A stretch of 64,000 nt of DNA from Pseudomonadota bacterium (GTDB taxonomy: Bacteria > Pseudomonadota > Gammaproteobacteria > Burkholderiales > Chitinibacteraceae): assembly GCA_018261735.1 (NCBI GenBank), contig JAGTRM010000012.1, positions 1 through 64,000 on the forward strand, written 5' to 3'. The stretch's first letter is position 1. Each line of letters begins with the position of its first letter. The notes beneath the pieces are model-generated. The model was given only the letters and a program-made list of their open reading frames with translations. It made no database searches and was not told the origin of the DNA. A program made the position numbers and the translations under genes. This document shows positions 47,054-57,257 of this stretch, one piece after another.

Positions 47054-48337
47054 ATGTCCACACGCGAAACAACAATCGACAGCGGCATCCTCAGCCCCAT
47101 CGCGGGCACATCCTGGACCGCCCACGACAGAACATGGGTTCTGGGTCTGTTTGCCACCGCCATCGGCGCGGGCACCTTGTTCCTGCCGATCAATGCCGGT
47201 CTCGGCGGCATTTGGCCGTTGCTCGTCATGGCACTGCTGGCTTTTCCCATGACGTATCTGGCTCACCGCGGGCTGATCCGCTTCATTCTTTCCTCGTCCA
47301 AGCCGGGCAGCGACATCACCGAGGTGGTGGGAGAGCATTTCGGCCCGATGGCCGGCAAGCTGATCACCCTGCTCTACTTCTTCACGATCCTGCCGATCCT
47401 GCTGCTCTACGGTGTCGGCCTGACCAACACGGTCGAGACCTTCATGGTCCATCAGCTGGGGATGACGCCGCTGCCGCGCGCACTGCTGTCCTTTGTGCTG
47501 ACCGCCGGACTGATCGGCATTGTCGCTTCCAGTGAACAGATGGTCGTTCGCGTGATGGGCTGGCTGGTGTATCCCTTCATCGCCGTCCTGATCGGCCTCG
47601 GGCTGTTTCTCGTGCCCGAATGGAATTCGGCGGTACTGCAAGGCGTGCCTTCTGCCGGCAAGTTCAGCGTTACGCTGTGGCTGAGCATCCCGGTGCTGGT
47701 GTTCTCCTTCAACCATTCGCCGGTCATCTCGCGCTTCGCCGTGGCGCAGCAACAGCAATACGGTAAAGACGCGGTGAAAAAAGGAGAGCGGATCGAGAAG
47801 TACGCTGCGTTGCTGATGGTGCTCGTGGTGATGTTCTTCGTCTTCAGCTGCGTGTTCGCGCTGTCGCCGGCCGATTTGTCCGCCGCCAAAACACAGAACA
47901 TTTCGATCCTGTCCTATCTCGGCAACAAGTTCCAGACTCCGCTCGTGGCCTGGCTCGCTCCGGCGGTCGCTTTCGTCGCGATGTCGAAGTCCTTCCTCGG
48001 CCACTATCTCGGCGCCCGTGAAGGCCTGAACGGCTTTATCGCACAGCAACTCGAAGGGCGCGGCAAGCCGGCCAACACCAAAGCGATCAATCGCTTCAGT
48101 CTGCTGTTCATGTTCGTCACCATCTGGATCGTGGCGACGATCAACCCGAGCATTCTGGGCATGATCGAATCGCTGTGCGGCCCGATCATCGCGGCTCTGC
48201 TGTTCGTGATGCCGATGTATGCGATCCGCAAGGTGCCGTCGATGCGCAAATATGCCAATCGGCCAAGTAATGTCCTCGTGATGTTCATCGGTGCCGTGGC
48301 GATGTCGGCCATCTTCTACTCGCTGCTCGGTCTCTGA
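47054..48337 (+). CDS. sdaC: Serine (HAAAP family) transporter, SdaC-like
   Basis: A 427-residue inner-membrane proton-coupled amino-acid permease of the hydroxy/aromatic amino-acid permease family, with about eleven hydrophobic helices. Family features are the first helix LFATAIGAGTLFLPINAG, SFNHSPVISRFA in the middle, and FVAMSKSFLGHYLGAREGL. Serine is the likely substrate because the next gene encodes serine deaminase; threonine is possible. A strong AAGGAGG ribosome site precedes the ATG. It heads sdaC-sdaA-btsS-btsR, which run on the same strand. Confidence 0.9.
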   Translation: MSTRETTIDSGILSPIAGTSWTAHDRTWVLGLFATAIGAGTLFLPINAGLGGIWPLLVMALLAFPMTYLAHRGLIRFILSSSKPGSDITEVVGEHFGPMAGKLITLLYFFTILPILLLYGVGLTNTVETFMVHQLGMTPLPRALLSFVLTAGLIGIVASSEQMVVRVMGWLVYPFIAVLIGLGLFLVPEWNSAVLQGVPSAGKFSVTLWLSIPVLVFSFNHSPVISRFAVAQQQQYGKDAVKKGERIEKYAALLMVLVVMFFVFSCVFALSPADLSAAKTQNISILSYLGNKFQTPLVAWLAPAVAFVAMSKSFLGHYLGAREGLNGFIAQQLEGRGKPANTKAINRFSLLFMFVTIWIVATINPSILGMIESLCGPIIAALLFVMPMYAIRKVPSMRKYANRPSNVLVMFIGAVAMSAIFYSLLGL

Positions 48338-48428
48338 TAGTCGGCAGGCGCTGCTCCCGGCCCCCGCTCCCGATCCTGTCGGGATTGGGGAAGCCGGGAA
48401 GAGCGCGAATTTCAAAGGGATTCAAATC

Positions 48429-49841
48429 ATGATCAGCATGTTCCATCTGTACAAAGTCGGGATCGGCCCCTCCAGCTCGCATACCCTCGGCCCAATGAAT
48501 GCCTCCCGGCGCTTTGTCGACGATCTGCGCGAGCTGGGCAAACTTGCCCAGACCACCTCGATCGTGGTCGACGTATACGGATCGCTGGCGCTGACGGGGC
48601 TCGGGCACAAGACCGACGTGGCGCTCCTGCTCGGCCTGATGGGCGAACTGCCCGACACCGTTGACGTCGACGCGATCCCCGGTCTGATCCAGAAGGTACG
48701 CACCACCCAGCGCATTCAACTGGGGCACGATGGCCCCGAGGTCGATTTCTCGCGCACGGCCATGACCTTCCACCGCTCCAACCTGCCCCGGCACGAAAAC
48801 GGGCTCACCATGAAGGCGTTTGCCGGCGAGCGCCTGCTGCTGGACAAGAATTACTACTCGATCGGCGGCGGCTTCGTGATCGGGGATGGCAATGCCACGA
48901 CCTCGGATGACGGCGCGAGCGCGGTTCCCTATCCCTATGCCAACGCAGCCGAACTGCTCGCCCACTGCCGCCGCACCGGTCTCTCCTTCTCTGGTCTGGT
49001 GCTGGAAAACGAACTGCGACTGCACACGCAGCAAGAGATCAGCGCCTATTTCGGCAACATCTGGGTCCGGATGCACCAGTGCATGGAACGGGGCATGAAG
49101 ACCGAAGGCGTGCTGCCCGGCCCTTTCCGTGTGCCACGCCGGGCGGTGGCCCTGCATCGGCGGCTGGCTTCCTCGGAAGCCCTGTCGAAAGACCCGATGA
49201 ACATCATCGACTGGGTCAACATGTTCGCGCTGGCGGTATCGGAAGAAAACGCTGCCGGCGGCCGCGTGGTCACCGCGCCAACCAACGGGGCCTGCGGAAT
49301 CGTGCCGGCTGTGCTGGCCTACTACGACCACTTCATCAGCAAGCTCGACGAGGATCGCTGCAACCGCTTTTTCCTGGCGTCCGCGGCCATTGGCGCGCTG
49401 TTCAAGCTCAATGCGTCGATCTCCGGCGCCGAGGTCGGCTGCCAGGGCGAAGTGGGCGTAGCGTGCTCGATGGCCGCTGCCGGTCTTGCCGAGTTGCTGG
49501 GCGGTTCGCCCGAACAGGTCTGCATTGCTGCTGAAATTGCCATGGAACATAATCTCGGTCTCACCTGCGATCCGGTCGGTGGGCAAGTGCAGATTCCCTG
49601 CATCGAGCGCAATGCAATGGGTGCGGTCAAGGCGATCAACGCGGCAAGGATGGCGTTGTGCCGGACCAGCGAACCGATTGTTCCCCTCGACAAGGTGATC
49701 GAAGTGATGTTCGAGGTCGGCAAGGACATGGACCCGAAGTACCGTGAAACCTCGTGCGGCGGCCTCGCCTTGAAGGTGCTGGCACCGGCGTCAACCGTCG
49801 TCGCGGAACCGGAGCCCGAATGCATCTGCTGGGCCCCCTGA
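48429..49841 (+). CDS. sdaA: L-serine ammonia-lyase (iron-sulfur type)
   Basis: A 470-residue single-chain L-serine dehydratase that converts serine to pyruvate and ammonia with an oxygen-sensitive [4Fe-4S] cluster. Motifs are FHLYKVGIGPSSSHTLGPM, VTAPTNGACGIVPAVL, GCQGEVGVACSMAAAGL (cysteines near residues 338 and 345), LTCDPVGG and IPCIERNAM. The C-terminus carries ECICWAP; in type 2 enzymes a C-terminal Cys can plug the active site, though here it is not the last residue. The ATG at 48429 starts at MISMFHLY. It is 91 bp downstream of sdaC. Confidence 0.94.
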   Translation: MISMFHLYKVGIGPSSSHTLGPMNASRRFVDDLRELGKLAQTTSIVVDVYGSLALTGLGHKTDVALLLGLMGELPDTVDVDAIPGLIQKVRTTQRIQLGHDGPEVDFSRTAMTFHRSNLPRHENGLTMKAFAGERLLLDKNYYSIGGGFVIGDGNATTSDDGASAVPYPYANAAELLAHCRRTGLSFSGLVLENELRLHTQQEISAYFGNIWVRMHQCMERGMKTEGVLPGPFRVPRRAVALHRRLASSEALSKDPMNIIDWVNMFALAVSEENAAGGRVVTAPTNGACGIVPAVLAYYDHFISKLDEDRCNRFFLASAAIGALFKLNASISGAEVGCQGEVGVACSMAAAGLAELLGGSPEQVCIAAEIAMEHNLGLTCDPVGGQVQIPCIERNAMGAVKAINAARMALCRTSEPIVPLDKVIEVMFEVGKDMDPKYRETSCGGLALKVLAPASTVVAEPEPECICWAP

Positions 49842-49890
49842 AGCCTTCCCGGTCGGGCCGTCGCGGTCCGGTCGGGAAGGTCTGACACCA

Positions 49891-49912
49891 GGCCGGAGCG
49901 GTTGCTCCGGCC
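49891..49912 (+). terminator. G+C-rich hairpin after sdaA
   Basis: A perfect 9-bp stem (GGCCGGAGC with GCTCCGGCC, 4-nt loop) lies 50 bp past sdaA, with a second weaker hairpin (CCTTCCCG/CGGGAAGG) just before it. Neither has a T run, so termination would be weak or the structure serves mRNA stability. Confidence 0.4.
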
Positions 49913-49989
49913 GCAAGCATGTAATGATGCGGTATGTCCTAAAGATCGCCTGATACGCGATCTCCACTCGCCCATAAAGAAGCGCTACG

Positions 49990-51690
49990 ATGGATTTGCA
50001 CTCGATTGCCACCCTTTCGCTGCTGCTCCTTCAGCAGATGTGCGTCTATCTGGTCGTCGCGTATGCCCTCAGCCGGACACGGCTTTTCATTCCCCTGACC
50101 CGCGCCACCATCCGCTGGCCGCACCGGATCGCGTGTTACGTGATCTTTTCCGCGTTCTGCATCATGGGAACACTGCTCGGGCTGCCCGTAGTCAGCGGCA
50201 ACGCCATCGCCAACACGCCCGCCATCGGCGCGGTGCTCGGCGGCCTGCTCGGCGGCCCCGTTGTTGGCTTGGCCGTCGGCATCACTGGCGGCATCCACCG
50301 CTACAACCTGGGCGGCTCGTTTGGTCTGGCGGCGTCCATCGACATCGTCATGCAGGGGCTGATCGGCGGCTTCACGCACCGCTACCTGATCAAGCGCGGC
50401 AAGACCCGGCTGCTGTTCAGCCCCCTGCTGGCGGGCGGGCTGACTTTCGCCACCATCCTGATCGAACTGGGCATCGATCTGGCGCTCTCCCGGCCTTTCG
50501 AAGAAGCGCTGTATATCGTCTCCCTGATCGCGCTGCCGGAACTCATCGCCAATTCCGCCGGCGCTGCAGTCTTCGTGAAGATATTGCTTGATCGCCGCGA
50601 CAGCATCGAGAGCCAGTCGCGCGCCTTTTCGGCCAAGGCGCTGGAGATTGCCGCGCATGTGGATGGCGTGCTGCGCGAAGGGTTCGACCAGGAAAACAGC
50701 ATGCGCGTTGCGCGCATCATTTACGAGCAGACCGGGGTCGGCGCAGTGGCGATCACCGATTGCGAGAAGATCCTGGCCTTCATCGGCATCGGCGCCGACC
50801 ATCATCTGCCGGGAACACCCATCACTTCACCGCAGACGCTCCACGCCATCGCCTGCAACGAGGTCATCTTCGCGGACGGCAACGAGATCCCGTACCAATG
50901 CTCGATCAGTCCAAACTGCAAACTCGGGTCTTCGCTCGTGATTCCGCTGGTGGGCGAGAACCGGCGCGTGATCGGAACCATCAAGCTCTACGAGCCCAAG
51001 ACCCGGATCTTCTCGACCATCAACCGCACGTTGGGGGAAGGTATCGCCAAGCTGCTCTCCAGCCAGATTCTGGACGGACGCTACGAGCGGCAGAAGAGCC
51101 TGCTGATGCAGTCTGAGCTCAAGCTCCTGCATGCGCAGGTGAACCCCCACTTTCTGTTCAATACGCTGAACGCCATCATCGCGGTCACCCATGACGATGC
51201 CGCCAAGGCGCGGGCGCTCTTGACCGATCTGGCAGTGTTTCTGCGCAAGAACCTCAAGCGCCCGACCGAGGACGTGATGCTCTCCGAAGAAATCGAGCAC
51301 ACCAAGGCCTACCTGGGGATCCTGCTGGCTCGCTTCGCCGACCGGCTGACCGTGGAGATAGACATTCCCGAACCCCTGCTCAACGTGCGCGTCCCCGCCT
51401 TCACCCTGCAGCCCCTGGTCGAGAATGCCATCAAGCACGGCACCTCGCAGATGATCCGAACCGGGCACATCAGCATCCGGGCCCGCCAGGACGAGCATGC
51501 TATATTCCTTGAGGTAGAGGACAACGCCGGCCTCTACGATCCCAAGCCCGAGGGGGGCGGACTCGGCATGAATATCGTGGATCGCCGCATCAAGAATCGC
51601 TATGGCGAATCCTTCGGCGTCACGATGGCTTGCGAGCGCAACGTTTCGACCCGGGCAACAGTCCGCATCCCCATGGAGGCCACGACCTGA
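49990..51690 (+). CDS. btsS: LytS-type sensor histidine kinase, BtsS-like
   Basis: A 566-residue kinase with an N-terminal 5TM-LYT membrane domain (about residues 1-200, with the conserved NTPAIGAVLGGLLGGP and GGIHRYNLGG), a GAF-like domain (about 220-365), a LytS-type His_kinase domain with NPHFLFNTLNAI (His near residue 387), and an ATPase domain (PLVENAIKHG, GGGLGMNIVDRRI). Length and layout match E. coli BtsS (561 residues), a high-affinity pyruvate sensor. That the ligand here is pyruvate is inferred from this likeness and the adjacent serine-to-pyruvate genes. btsR follows after 1 bp. Confidence 0.88.
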   Translation: MDLHSIATLSLLLLQQMCVYLVVAYALSRTRLFIPLTRATIRWPHRIACYVIFSAFCIMGTLLGLPVVSGNAIANTPAIGAVLGGLLGGPVVGLAVGITGGIHRYNLGGSFGLAASIDIVMQGLIGGFTHRYLIKRGKTRLLFSPLLAGGLTFATILIELGIDLALSRPFEEALYIVSLIALPELIANSAGAAVFVKILLDRRDSIESQSRAFSAKALEIAAHVDGVLREGFDQENSMRVARIIYEQTGVGAVAITDCEKILAFIGIGADHHLPGTPITSPQTLHAIACNEVIFADGNEIPYQCSISPNCKLGSSLVIPLVGENRRVIGTIKLYEPKTRIFSTINRTLGEGIAKLLSSQILDGRYERQKSLLMQSELKLLHAQVNPHFLFNTLNAIIAVTHDDAAKARALLTDLAVFLRKNLKRPTEDVMLSEEIEHTKAYLGILLARFADRLTVEIDIPEPLLNVRVPAFTLQPLVENAIKHGTSQMIRTGHISIRARQDEHAIFLEVEDNAGLYDPKPEGGGLGMNIVDRRIKNRYGESFGVTMACERNVSTRATVRIPMEATT

Positions 51691-51691
51691 A

Positions 51692-52411
51692 ATGATTACC
51701 GCCTTGATCGTCGACGACGAACCTCTCGCACGGCAGGAACTGCGGCGTACCCTGGCGCCCGCCAGTGATATCGAGATCCTGGGCGAATGCGGCAATGCCA
51801 TCGAAGCCCTCACCCGCATCCACACGGACAAGCCGGACGTTGTCTTTCTGGACATCCAGATGCCGCAGATCACGGGGTTCGAGATGCTGGGCATGCTCGA
51901 CCCTGCGACCATGCCGCACATTGTCTTTCTGACCGCCTACGACGAATACGCGGTTCGGGCCTTCGAGAAGAACGCCTTCGACTACCTGTTGAAACCGGTC
52001 ACCGCAGACCGCCTTGAACTGACCCTGGAGCGATTGCGCACCAGCCTGTACCGGCACGATTTCAGCGTACTGCCCGAAACCAACCACCTGCGCCAGATTC
52101 CGTGCTTCAGTCAGCACAGCATCATTTTTCAGAAGGTGGAAGAAGTTGAATTTGTCGAAGCGCGCACCACGGGGATCTATGTCTCGGACCTGGAAGGCAA
52201 CGAGCGCCCGACAGCACTGCGCCTCAACGTCCTGCAGCAGCGAACCCCATTGCTGCGCTGCCATCGGCAGTATCTCGTGAATGTCGATCTGGTGCAGAAA
52301 CTGCACTATCTCGAGAGCGGACTCGCCGAGTTCATCACCCGCCGCGGTCGCGCCATTCCGATCAGCCGGCGTCTGCTGCCGGAGATCAAGGAACGGCTTG
52401 GAATCATATAG
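51692..52411 (+). CDS. btsR: LytTR response regulator, BtsR-like
   Basis: A 239-residue response regulator, the same length as E. coli BtsR. The receiver domain has IVDDEPLARQELR, phosphoacceptor Asp in VVFLDIQMPQ (near residue 54) and FDYLLKPV; the C-terminal LytTR DNA-binding domain has VEFVEARTTGIYVSD, RCHRQYLVNVDLV and IPISRRLLPEIKERLG. The ATG at 51692 lies one base after the btsS stop. The likely targets are sdaC-sdaA or a pyruvate transporter; no operator repeat was recognised here. Confidence 0.9.
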   Translation: MITALIVDDEPLARQELRRTLAPASDIEILGECGNAIEALTRIHTDKPDVVFLDIQMPQITGFEMLGMLDPATMPHIVFLTAYDEYAVRAFEKNAFDYLLKPVTADRLELTLERLRTSLYRHDFSVLPETNHLRQIPCFSQHSIIFQKVEEVEFVEARTTGIYVSDLEGNERPTALRLNVLQQRTPLLRCHRQYLVNVDLVQKLHYLESGLAEFITRRGRAIPISRRLLPEIKERLGII

Positions 52412-52557
52412 TCGCTTTTGGATTATGGATTCAATCTGTGGATGAAGCACCCCAGGTTCTGCTCCGGTATTACCCCAACCATAACGACACCGAGGCAAAA
52501 GCATCGGCGTAGAATTTCCGGCTGCCCACCCCCCAACAGCACGCAAAGGAAACCCGC

Positions 52558-53565
52558 ATGCACTACCGTCGTCTTGGCAACAGCAACCTGCAGGTGTCCG
52601 CGCTTTGTCTGGGCACGATGATGTTCGGCGATCAGACCGATGCCGCCGAGGCCGCGCGCATCGTGGCATCGGCACGCGAGCACGGCGTCAATTTCATCGA
52701 TACCGCCGATGTCTACAGCAAGGGGGCTTCCGAGGAAATGCTCGGGCGGCTGCTGGCCGGGCAGCGCCATGATTGGGTATTGGCGACCAAGCTCGGCAAT
52801 GCCATGAGCCCGGCGCCCAACCAATCGCACTATTCGCGCAACTGGATCATCCGCGCGACCGAGAACAGCCTGGCAAGGCTCGCCACCGATTACCTCGACA
52901 TCATCTACCTGCACCGCGACTATGCCGACGAGAATCTGGAAGAAGCAGTGCAGGCGCTGGGCGATCTGATCCGCGCCGGCAAAATCCGCGCGTTCGGCCT
53001 TTCCAATTTTCGCGGCTGGCGCATCGCCGAAATCGTGCGGCGCTGCCGGCACAACGGCGTGCCGCTGCCGGTCGTGTGCCAACCCTACTACAACCTGCTC
53101 AACCGCGGTCCGGAAGTGGAAATCCTGCCGGCCTGCCGCCACTACGGGCTGGGGGTAGTGCCCTATAGCCCGATTGCGCGCGGCGTGCTGAGCGGGAAAT
53201 ATGCGCCGGGACAACAGCCGGCGCAGGATACGCGTGCCGGGCGCGGCGACAAGCGCATGCTGGAAACTGAATTTCGCGAGGAATCGCTGCTGATCGCCGA
53301 AAAGCTCAAGCAGCATTGCATGGGGCGCGGCATTGCGCTGGGCCAGTTTGCCACGGCGTGGGTACTGGCCAATAACGCAGTCAGCAGCGTGATTGCCGGC
53401 CCGCGCACGCTGGCGCAAATGGAAGACTATTACGCCGCGACCGAACTGGTAATTTCGCCCGACGAGGAAGCGCTGGTCGATGCGCTGGTGCATCCGGGCC
53501 ATGCCTCGACGCCCGGCTACACCGATCCAAGCTACCCGATCCTCGGGCGCATGCTCAGGCAGTGA
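52558..53565 (+). CDS. Aldo/keto reductase
   Basis: A 335-residue aldo/keto reductase of the YajO/Tas-like group. The catalytic residues lie in FIDTADVYSKGASEE (Asp, Tyr), LATKLGNAMS (Lys) and LDIIYLHRDY (His); RAFGLSNFRGWR and YSPIARGVLSGKY are family motifs, and SSVIAGPRTLAQMEDYY binds cofactor. It differs clearly from the reductase at 3858-4844. Its 3' end overlaps the convergent VOC gene by 11 bp. The substrate is unknown. Confidence 0.87.
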   Translation: MHYRRLGNSNLQVSALCLGTMMFGDQTDAAEAARIVASAREHGVNFIDTADVYSKGASEEMLGRLLAGQRHDWVLATKLGNAMSPAPNQSHYSRNWIIRATENSLARLATDYLDIIYLHRDYADENLEEAVQALGDLIRAGKIRAFGLSNFRGWRIAEIVRRCRHNGVPLPVVCQPYYNLLNRGPEVEILPACRHYGLGVVPYSPIARGVLSGKYAPGQQPAQDTRAGRGDKRMLETEFREESLLIAEKLKQHCMGRGIALGQFATAWVLANNAVSSVIAGPRTLAQMEDYYAATELVISPDEEALVDALVHPGHASTPGYTDPSYPILGRMLRQ

Positions 53566-53947
53566 CTTCCAACCGGTTGCCGTCCGGATCGAGCACCACG
53601 CTCTCGTAGTAGCCGTCGCCGGTACGGCGCGGGCCATCCAGCACCTCATACCCGTCTTGCCGCAGCCGCTGGGTCAGCTCGTCGACCCGCTGGGTCGAGC
53701 CCAGCGTGAAAGCCAGGTGCGTCAGCCCCATGCGCTGCGCACCCGGGGCGTGGCCTTGCGGTGCGAGCGTCGTCGTTTTCATGATTTCCATGCGGGCGCC
53801 GCTGCCGAACCCCAGAAAGCGCGATTCGAACTCCTTCGCCGCGTTGATATAGGGATCACCCACCTCGGCATCAAAGTAGGTTCGGTAGAAATCCGCCAGG
53901 CGTTCGATATCTTCGGTCCAGAGCGCAATGTGTTCGATTCGGATCAT
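53555..53947 (-). CDS. VOC (glyoxalase/bleomycin resistance) family protein
   Basis: A 130-residue single-chain vicinal oxygen chelate protein with two beta-alpha-beta-beta-beta modules. It starts MIRIEHIALWTEDIERLADFY (His as a possible metal ligand), has THLAFTLGS in the second module and ends with YYESVVLDPDGNRLEV. The Met at 53945-53947 is preferred because AGGAG lies seven bases upstream; an ATG two codons earlier abuts it. It could be a lyase, dioxygenase or binding protein; the sequence does not tell. Confidence 0.82.
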   Translation of the reverse strand: MIRIEHIALWTEDIERLADFYRTYFDAEVGDPYINAAKEFESRFLGFGSGARMEIMKTTTLAPQGHAPGAQRMGLTHLAFTLGSTQRVDELTQRLRQDGYEVLDGPRRTGDGYYESVVLDPDGNRLEVTA

Positions 53948-53982
53948 CGGCATTCTCCTGTCAGGCATTGATTGGTCAGCGT

Positions 53983-54345
53983 TTACGGCATAGCGGGCAC
54001 ATCGGGCAAGGGCGGCAAGCCATGCGTGGCGCGCGCCTTGGCGCATTGCGCCGTCACCCGGCCCTCTGCGGTATAGGGTTCCAGCTCGCGGCAGGGGCTG
54101 GGGCGTTGCGCATAAATGCCGCAGAGTGCCCCGGGAATCGCGCCCTGCAACTGGTCGCAGCGCCGCGATTTGCTGTTGCTGCCCCGCATGCAACGCAGAT
54201 GCGGGGTCAATTTTTCCGTCAGGTCAACCGGCACCCAGCCGCCCGGCGCATCGTCGGCCTCGGCCCAGTAGAACGATACCCGGAAAGTGGAACAGCAGGC
54301 GCCGCAGGAAAGACAAGCGGAAACGTTCTCCATCTTTTTGCCCAT
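53983..54345 (-). CDS. YkgJ-family cysteine-cluster protein
   Basis: A 120-residue protein of the YkgJ family with the N-terminal cysteine cluster CLSCGACCSTF and further Cys in LRCMRG, RRCDQL, ALCGIY and PSPCRELEPY, a pattern thought to bind zinc or an iron-sulfur cluster. The function is unknown. The start is drawn at the ATG at 54343-54345; the Met four codons later (MENVSACLSC) is equally plausible as neither has a clear ribosome site. It is divergent from groES. Confidence 0.8.
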   Translation of the reverse strand: MGKKMENVSACLSCGACCSTFRVSFYWAEADDAPGGWVPVDLTEKLTPHLRCMRGSNSKSRRCDQLQGAIPGALCGIYAQRPSPCRELEPYTAEGRVTAQCAKARATHGLPPLPDVPAMP

Positions 54346-54531
54346 GACTTTACGTGAATTATTGAGTGAATCTTGCGCGTTGCCGATTGTAGGGAAAAGC
54401 AGCGCCCGGGGAAATTCTCGCATGTCGATACACCAACAATCGGCAAACGGCCTGCATTCCGGCTATTGCCACGCATCGTTATATAAGGGTAAACGATAAG
54501 CGACTGCGGTTCGCCTTTCCTCTGAAAACCT

Positions 54532-54561
54532 CTTGAAAAGCCTGATCCTCGCCCCTATTAT
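54532..54561 (+). promoter_or_regulatory. groESL promoter (sigma-70 and sigma-32-like overlap)
   Basis: TTGAAA (54533-54538) and TATTAT (54556-54561) lie exactly 17 bp apart. The same bases also read as CTTGAAA and CCCCTATTA, close to the sigma-32 pattern with a 13-bp gap. The CIRCE operator begins at the last base of the -10. Confidence 0.7.
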
Positions 54562-54587
54562 TAGCACTCGGCGGCCAAGAGTGCTAA
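54561..54587. promoter_or_regulatory. CIRCE operator (HrcA binding site)
   Basis: TTAGCACTC (54561-54569) and GAGTGCTAA (54579-54587) are exact consensus half-sites separated by 9 bp. HrcA repression of groESL in unstressed cells is therefore expected; hrcA itself is outside the window. Confidence 0.97.
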
Positions 54588-54659
54588 CAGCAATTTCAAA
54601 TAATGAAATCCTTGCTGTCTGTGCCGGCCCAGCATTTCTTTCACAGGAGAATAAACACC

Positions 54660-54950
54660 ATGAAAATCCGTCCGTTGCACGACCGCGTCGTGATCAAGCG
54701 CGTTGAAGCTGAAGAAAAAACCGCCTCCGGTATCGTTCTGCCGGGTGCCGCTGCTGAAAAGCCGGACATGGGCGAAGTGGTTTCCGTCGGCACCGGCAAG
54801 CTGCTGGACGATGGTTCCGTACGCGCGCTGCAACTGAAAGTTGGCGACAAGGTAATCTTCGGCAAGTACAGCGGCCAGACCGTGAAGGTGGATGGGCAAG
54901 AACTGCTCGTGATGCGCGAAGAAGACATCTTCGGCGTGATCGAGGCTTAA
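54660..54950 (+). CDS. groES: Co-chaperonin GroES
   Basis: A 96-residue co-chaperonin forming the heptameric lid of GroEL. It starts [20 protein letters not shown], has the mobile-loop segment [16 protein letters not shown] and the [12 protein letters not shown] region, and ends EDIFGVIEA. An AGGAG lies about ten bases before the ATG at 54660. It is the first gene of groES-groEL, behind a promoter with a CIRCE element. Confidence 0.98.
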   Translation: MKIRPLHDRVVIKRVEAEEKTASGIVLPGAAAEKPDMGEVVSVGTGKLLDDGSVRALQLKVGDKVIFGKYSGQTVKVDGQELLVMREEDIFGVIEA

Positions 54951-56660
<1,710 letters not shown>

Positions 56661-56685
56661 TTGCTGCTTTAGCGACTGTTGTACA

Positions 56686-56719
56686 AAAACGCCGTATCCG
56701 TGAGGATGCGGCGTTTTTT
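56686..56719 (+). terminator. Rho-independent terminator of groESL
   Basis: A 14-bp stem with one T-G pair (56686-56699 with 56704-56717, GTGA loop) is followed by six T's. Confidence 0.9.
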
Positions 56720-56752
56720 ACGCCCAATACACCAGGTTCTGTCGATGCCAGA

Positions 56753-57151
56753 TCAGGGATTGGCCGAGAACGAATTCCCCACCGCCCACCACCGGCCGTC
56801 TTCCTTCACCAGGAAATACATCTCACGCCCTTGCGGATGCGAGGTCACGCCATTTTTCGCCACTTCCATGTCGAAGTAATAGCTGACCACGGCCGCATCG
56901 CCGAACACCTCGACCTTTGGCTCCTGCGAGCGGAAGGCCCTGATTTCGAAGTTGTTGGCATACCAGCTCCAGCCGGCGATGCATGCCGCGCCGCCTTCGA
57001 CGCGCTCGCGCGCGACCGGAGTAACCGCAATCATGCGCGGATGAAAAAAATCAGCCAAGCCGGCCGGGTCGCCCTGCGTCCAGCAGGCGTTCATCGCCTC
57101 TACCGTAGCCCAGACTTCCTGCTGGGACACATCCATGGTTTGCTGCTCCAT
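56753..57151 (-). CDS. SnoaL/NTF2-like domain protein
   Basis: A 132-residue protein with an NTF2-like cone fold of the SnoaL/DUF4440 type: an N-terminal helix pair (VWATVEAMNACWTQGDPAGLADFFHPRMIAV), then sheet strands (KVEVFGDAAVVSYYFDMEV and EMYFLVKEDGRWWAVGNSF). The ATG at 57149-57151 has a strong AGGAGGA ribosome site. Such proteins are steroid-isomerase-like enzymes or ligand-binding proteins; nothing here fixes the role. It stands alone, convergent with groEL. Confidence 0.75.
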   Translation of the reverse strand: MEQQTMDVSQQEVWATVEAMNACWTQGDPAGLADFFHPRMIAVTPVARERVEGGAACIAGWSWYANNFEIRAFRSQEPKVEVFGDAAVVSYYFDMEVAKNGVTSHPQGREMYFLVKEDGRWWAVGNSFSANP

Positions 57152-57211
57152 GCCTGACTCCTCCTGTAAAAGATCCCTATGATCTCGCCATGAGCGCAAA
57201 AAATCCAAACA

Positions 57212-57241
57212 AAAACGCCGCCTTTTCAAGGGCGGCGTTTT
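57212..57241 (-). terminator. Rho-independent terminator of the nitronate monooxygenase gene
   Basis: An 11-bp stem (57212-57222 with 57231-57241, 8-nt loop) is followed on the minus strand by T5 and further T's. Confidence 0.85.
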
Positions 57242-57257
57242 GCACAAACTCGGTCGA

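Noticed and set aside
48345..48420. Terminator between sdaC and sdaA
   Set aside because: The dyad TCCCGA/TCGGGA is short, has no T run, and the genes look cotranscribed.
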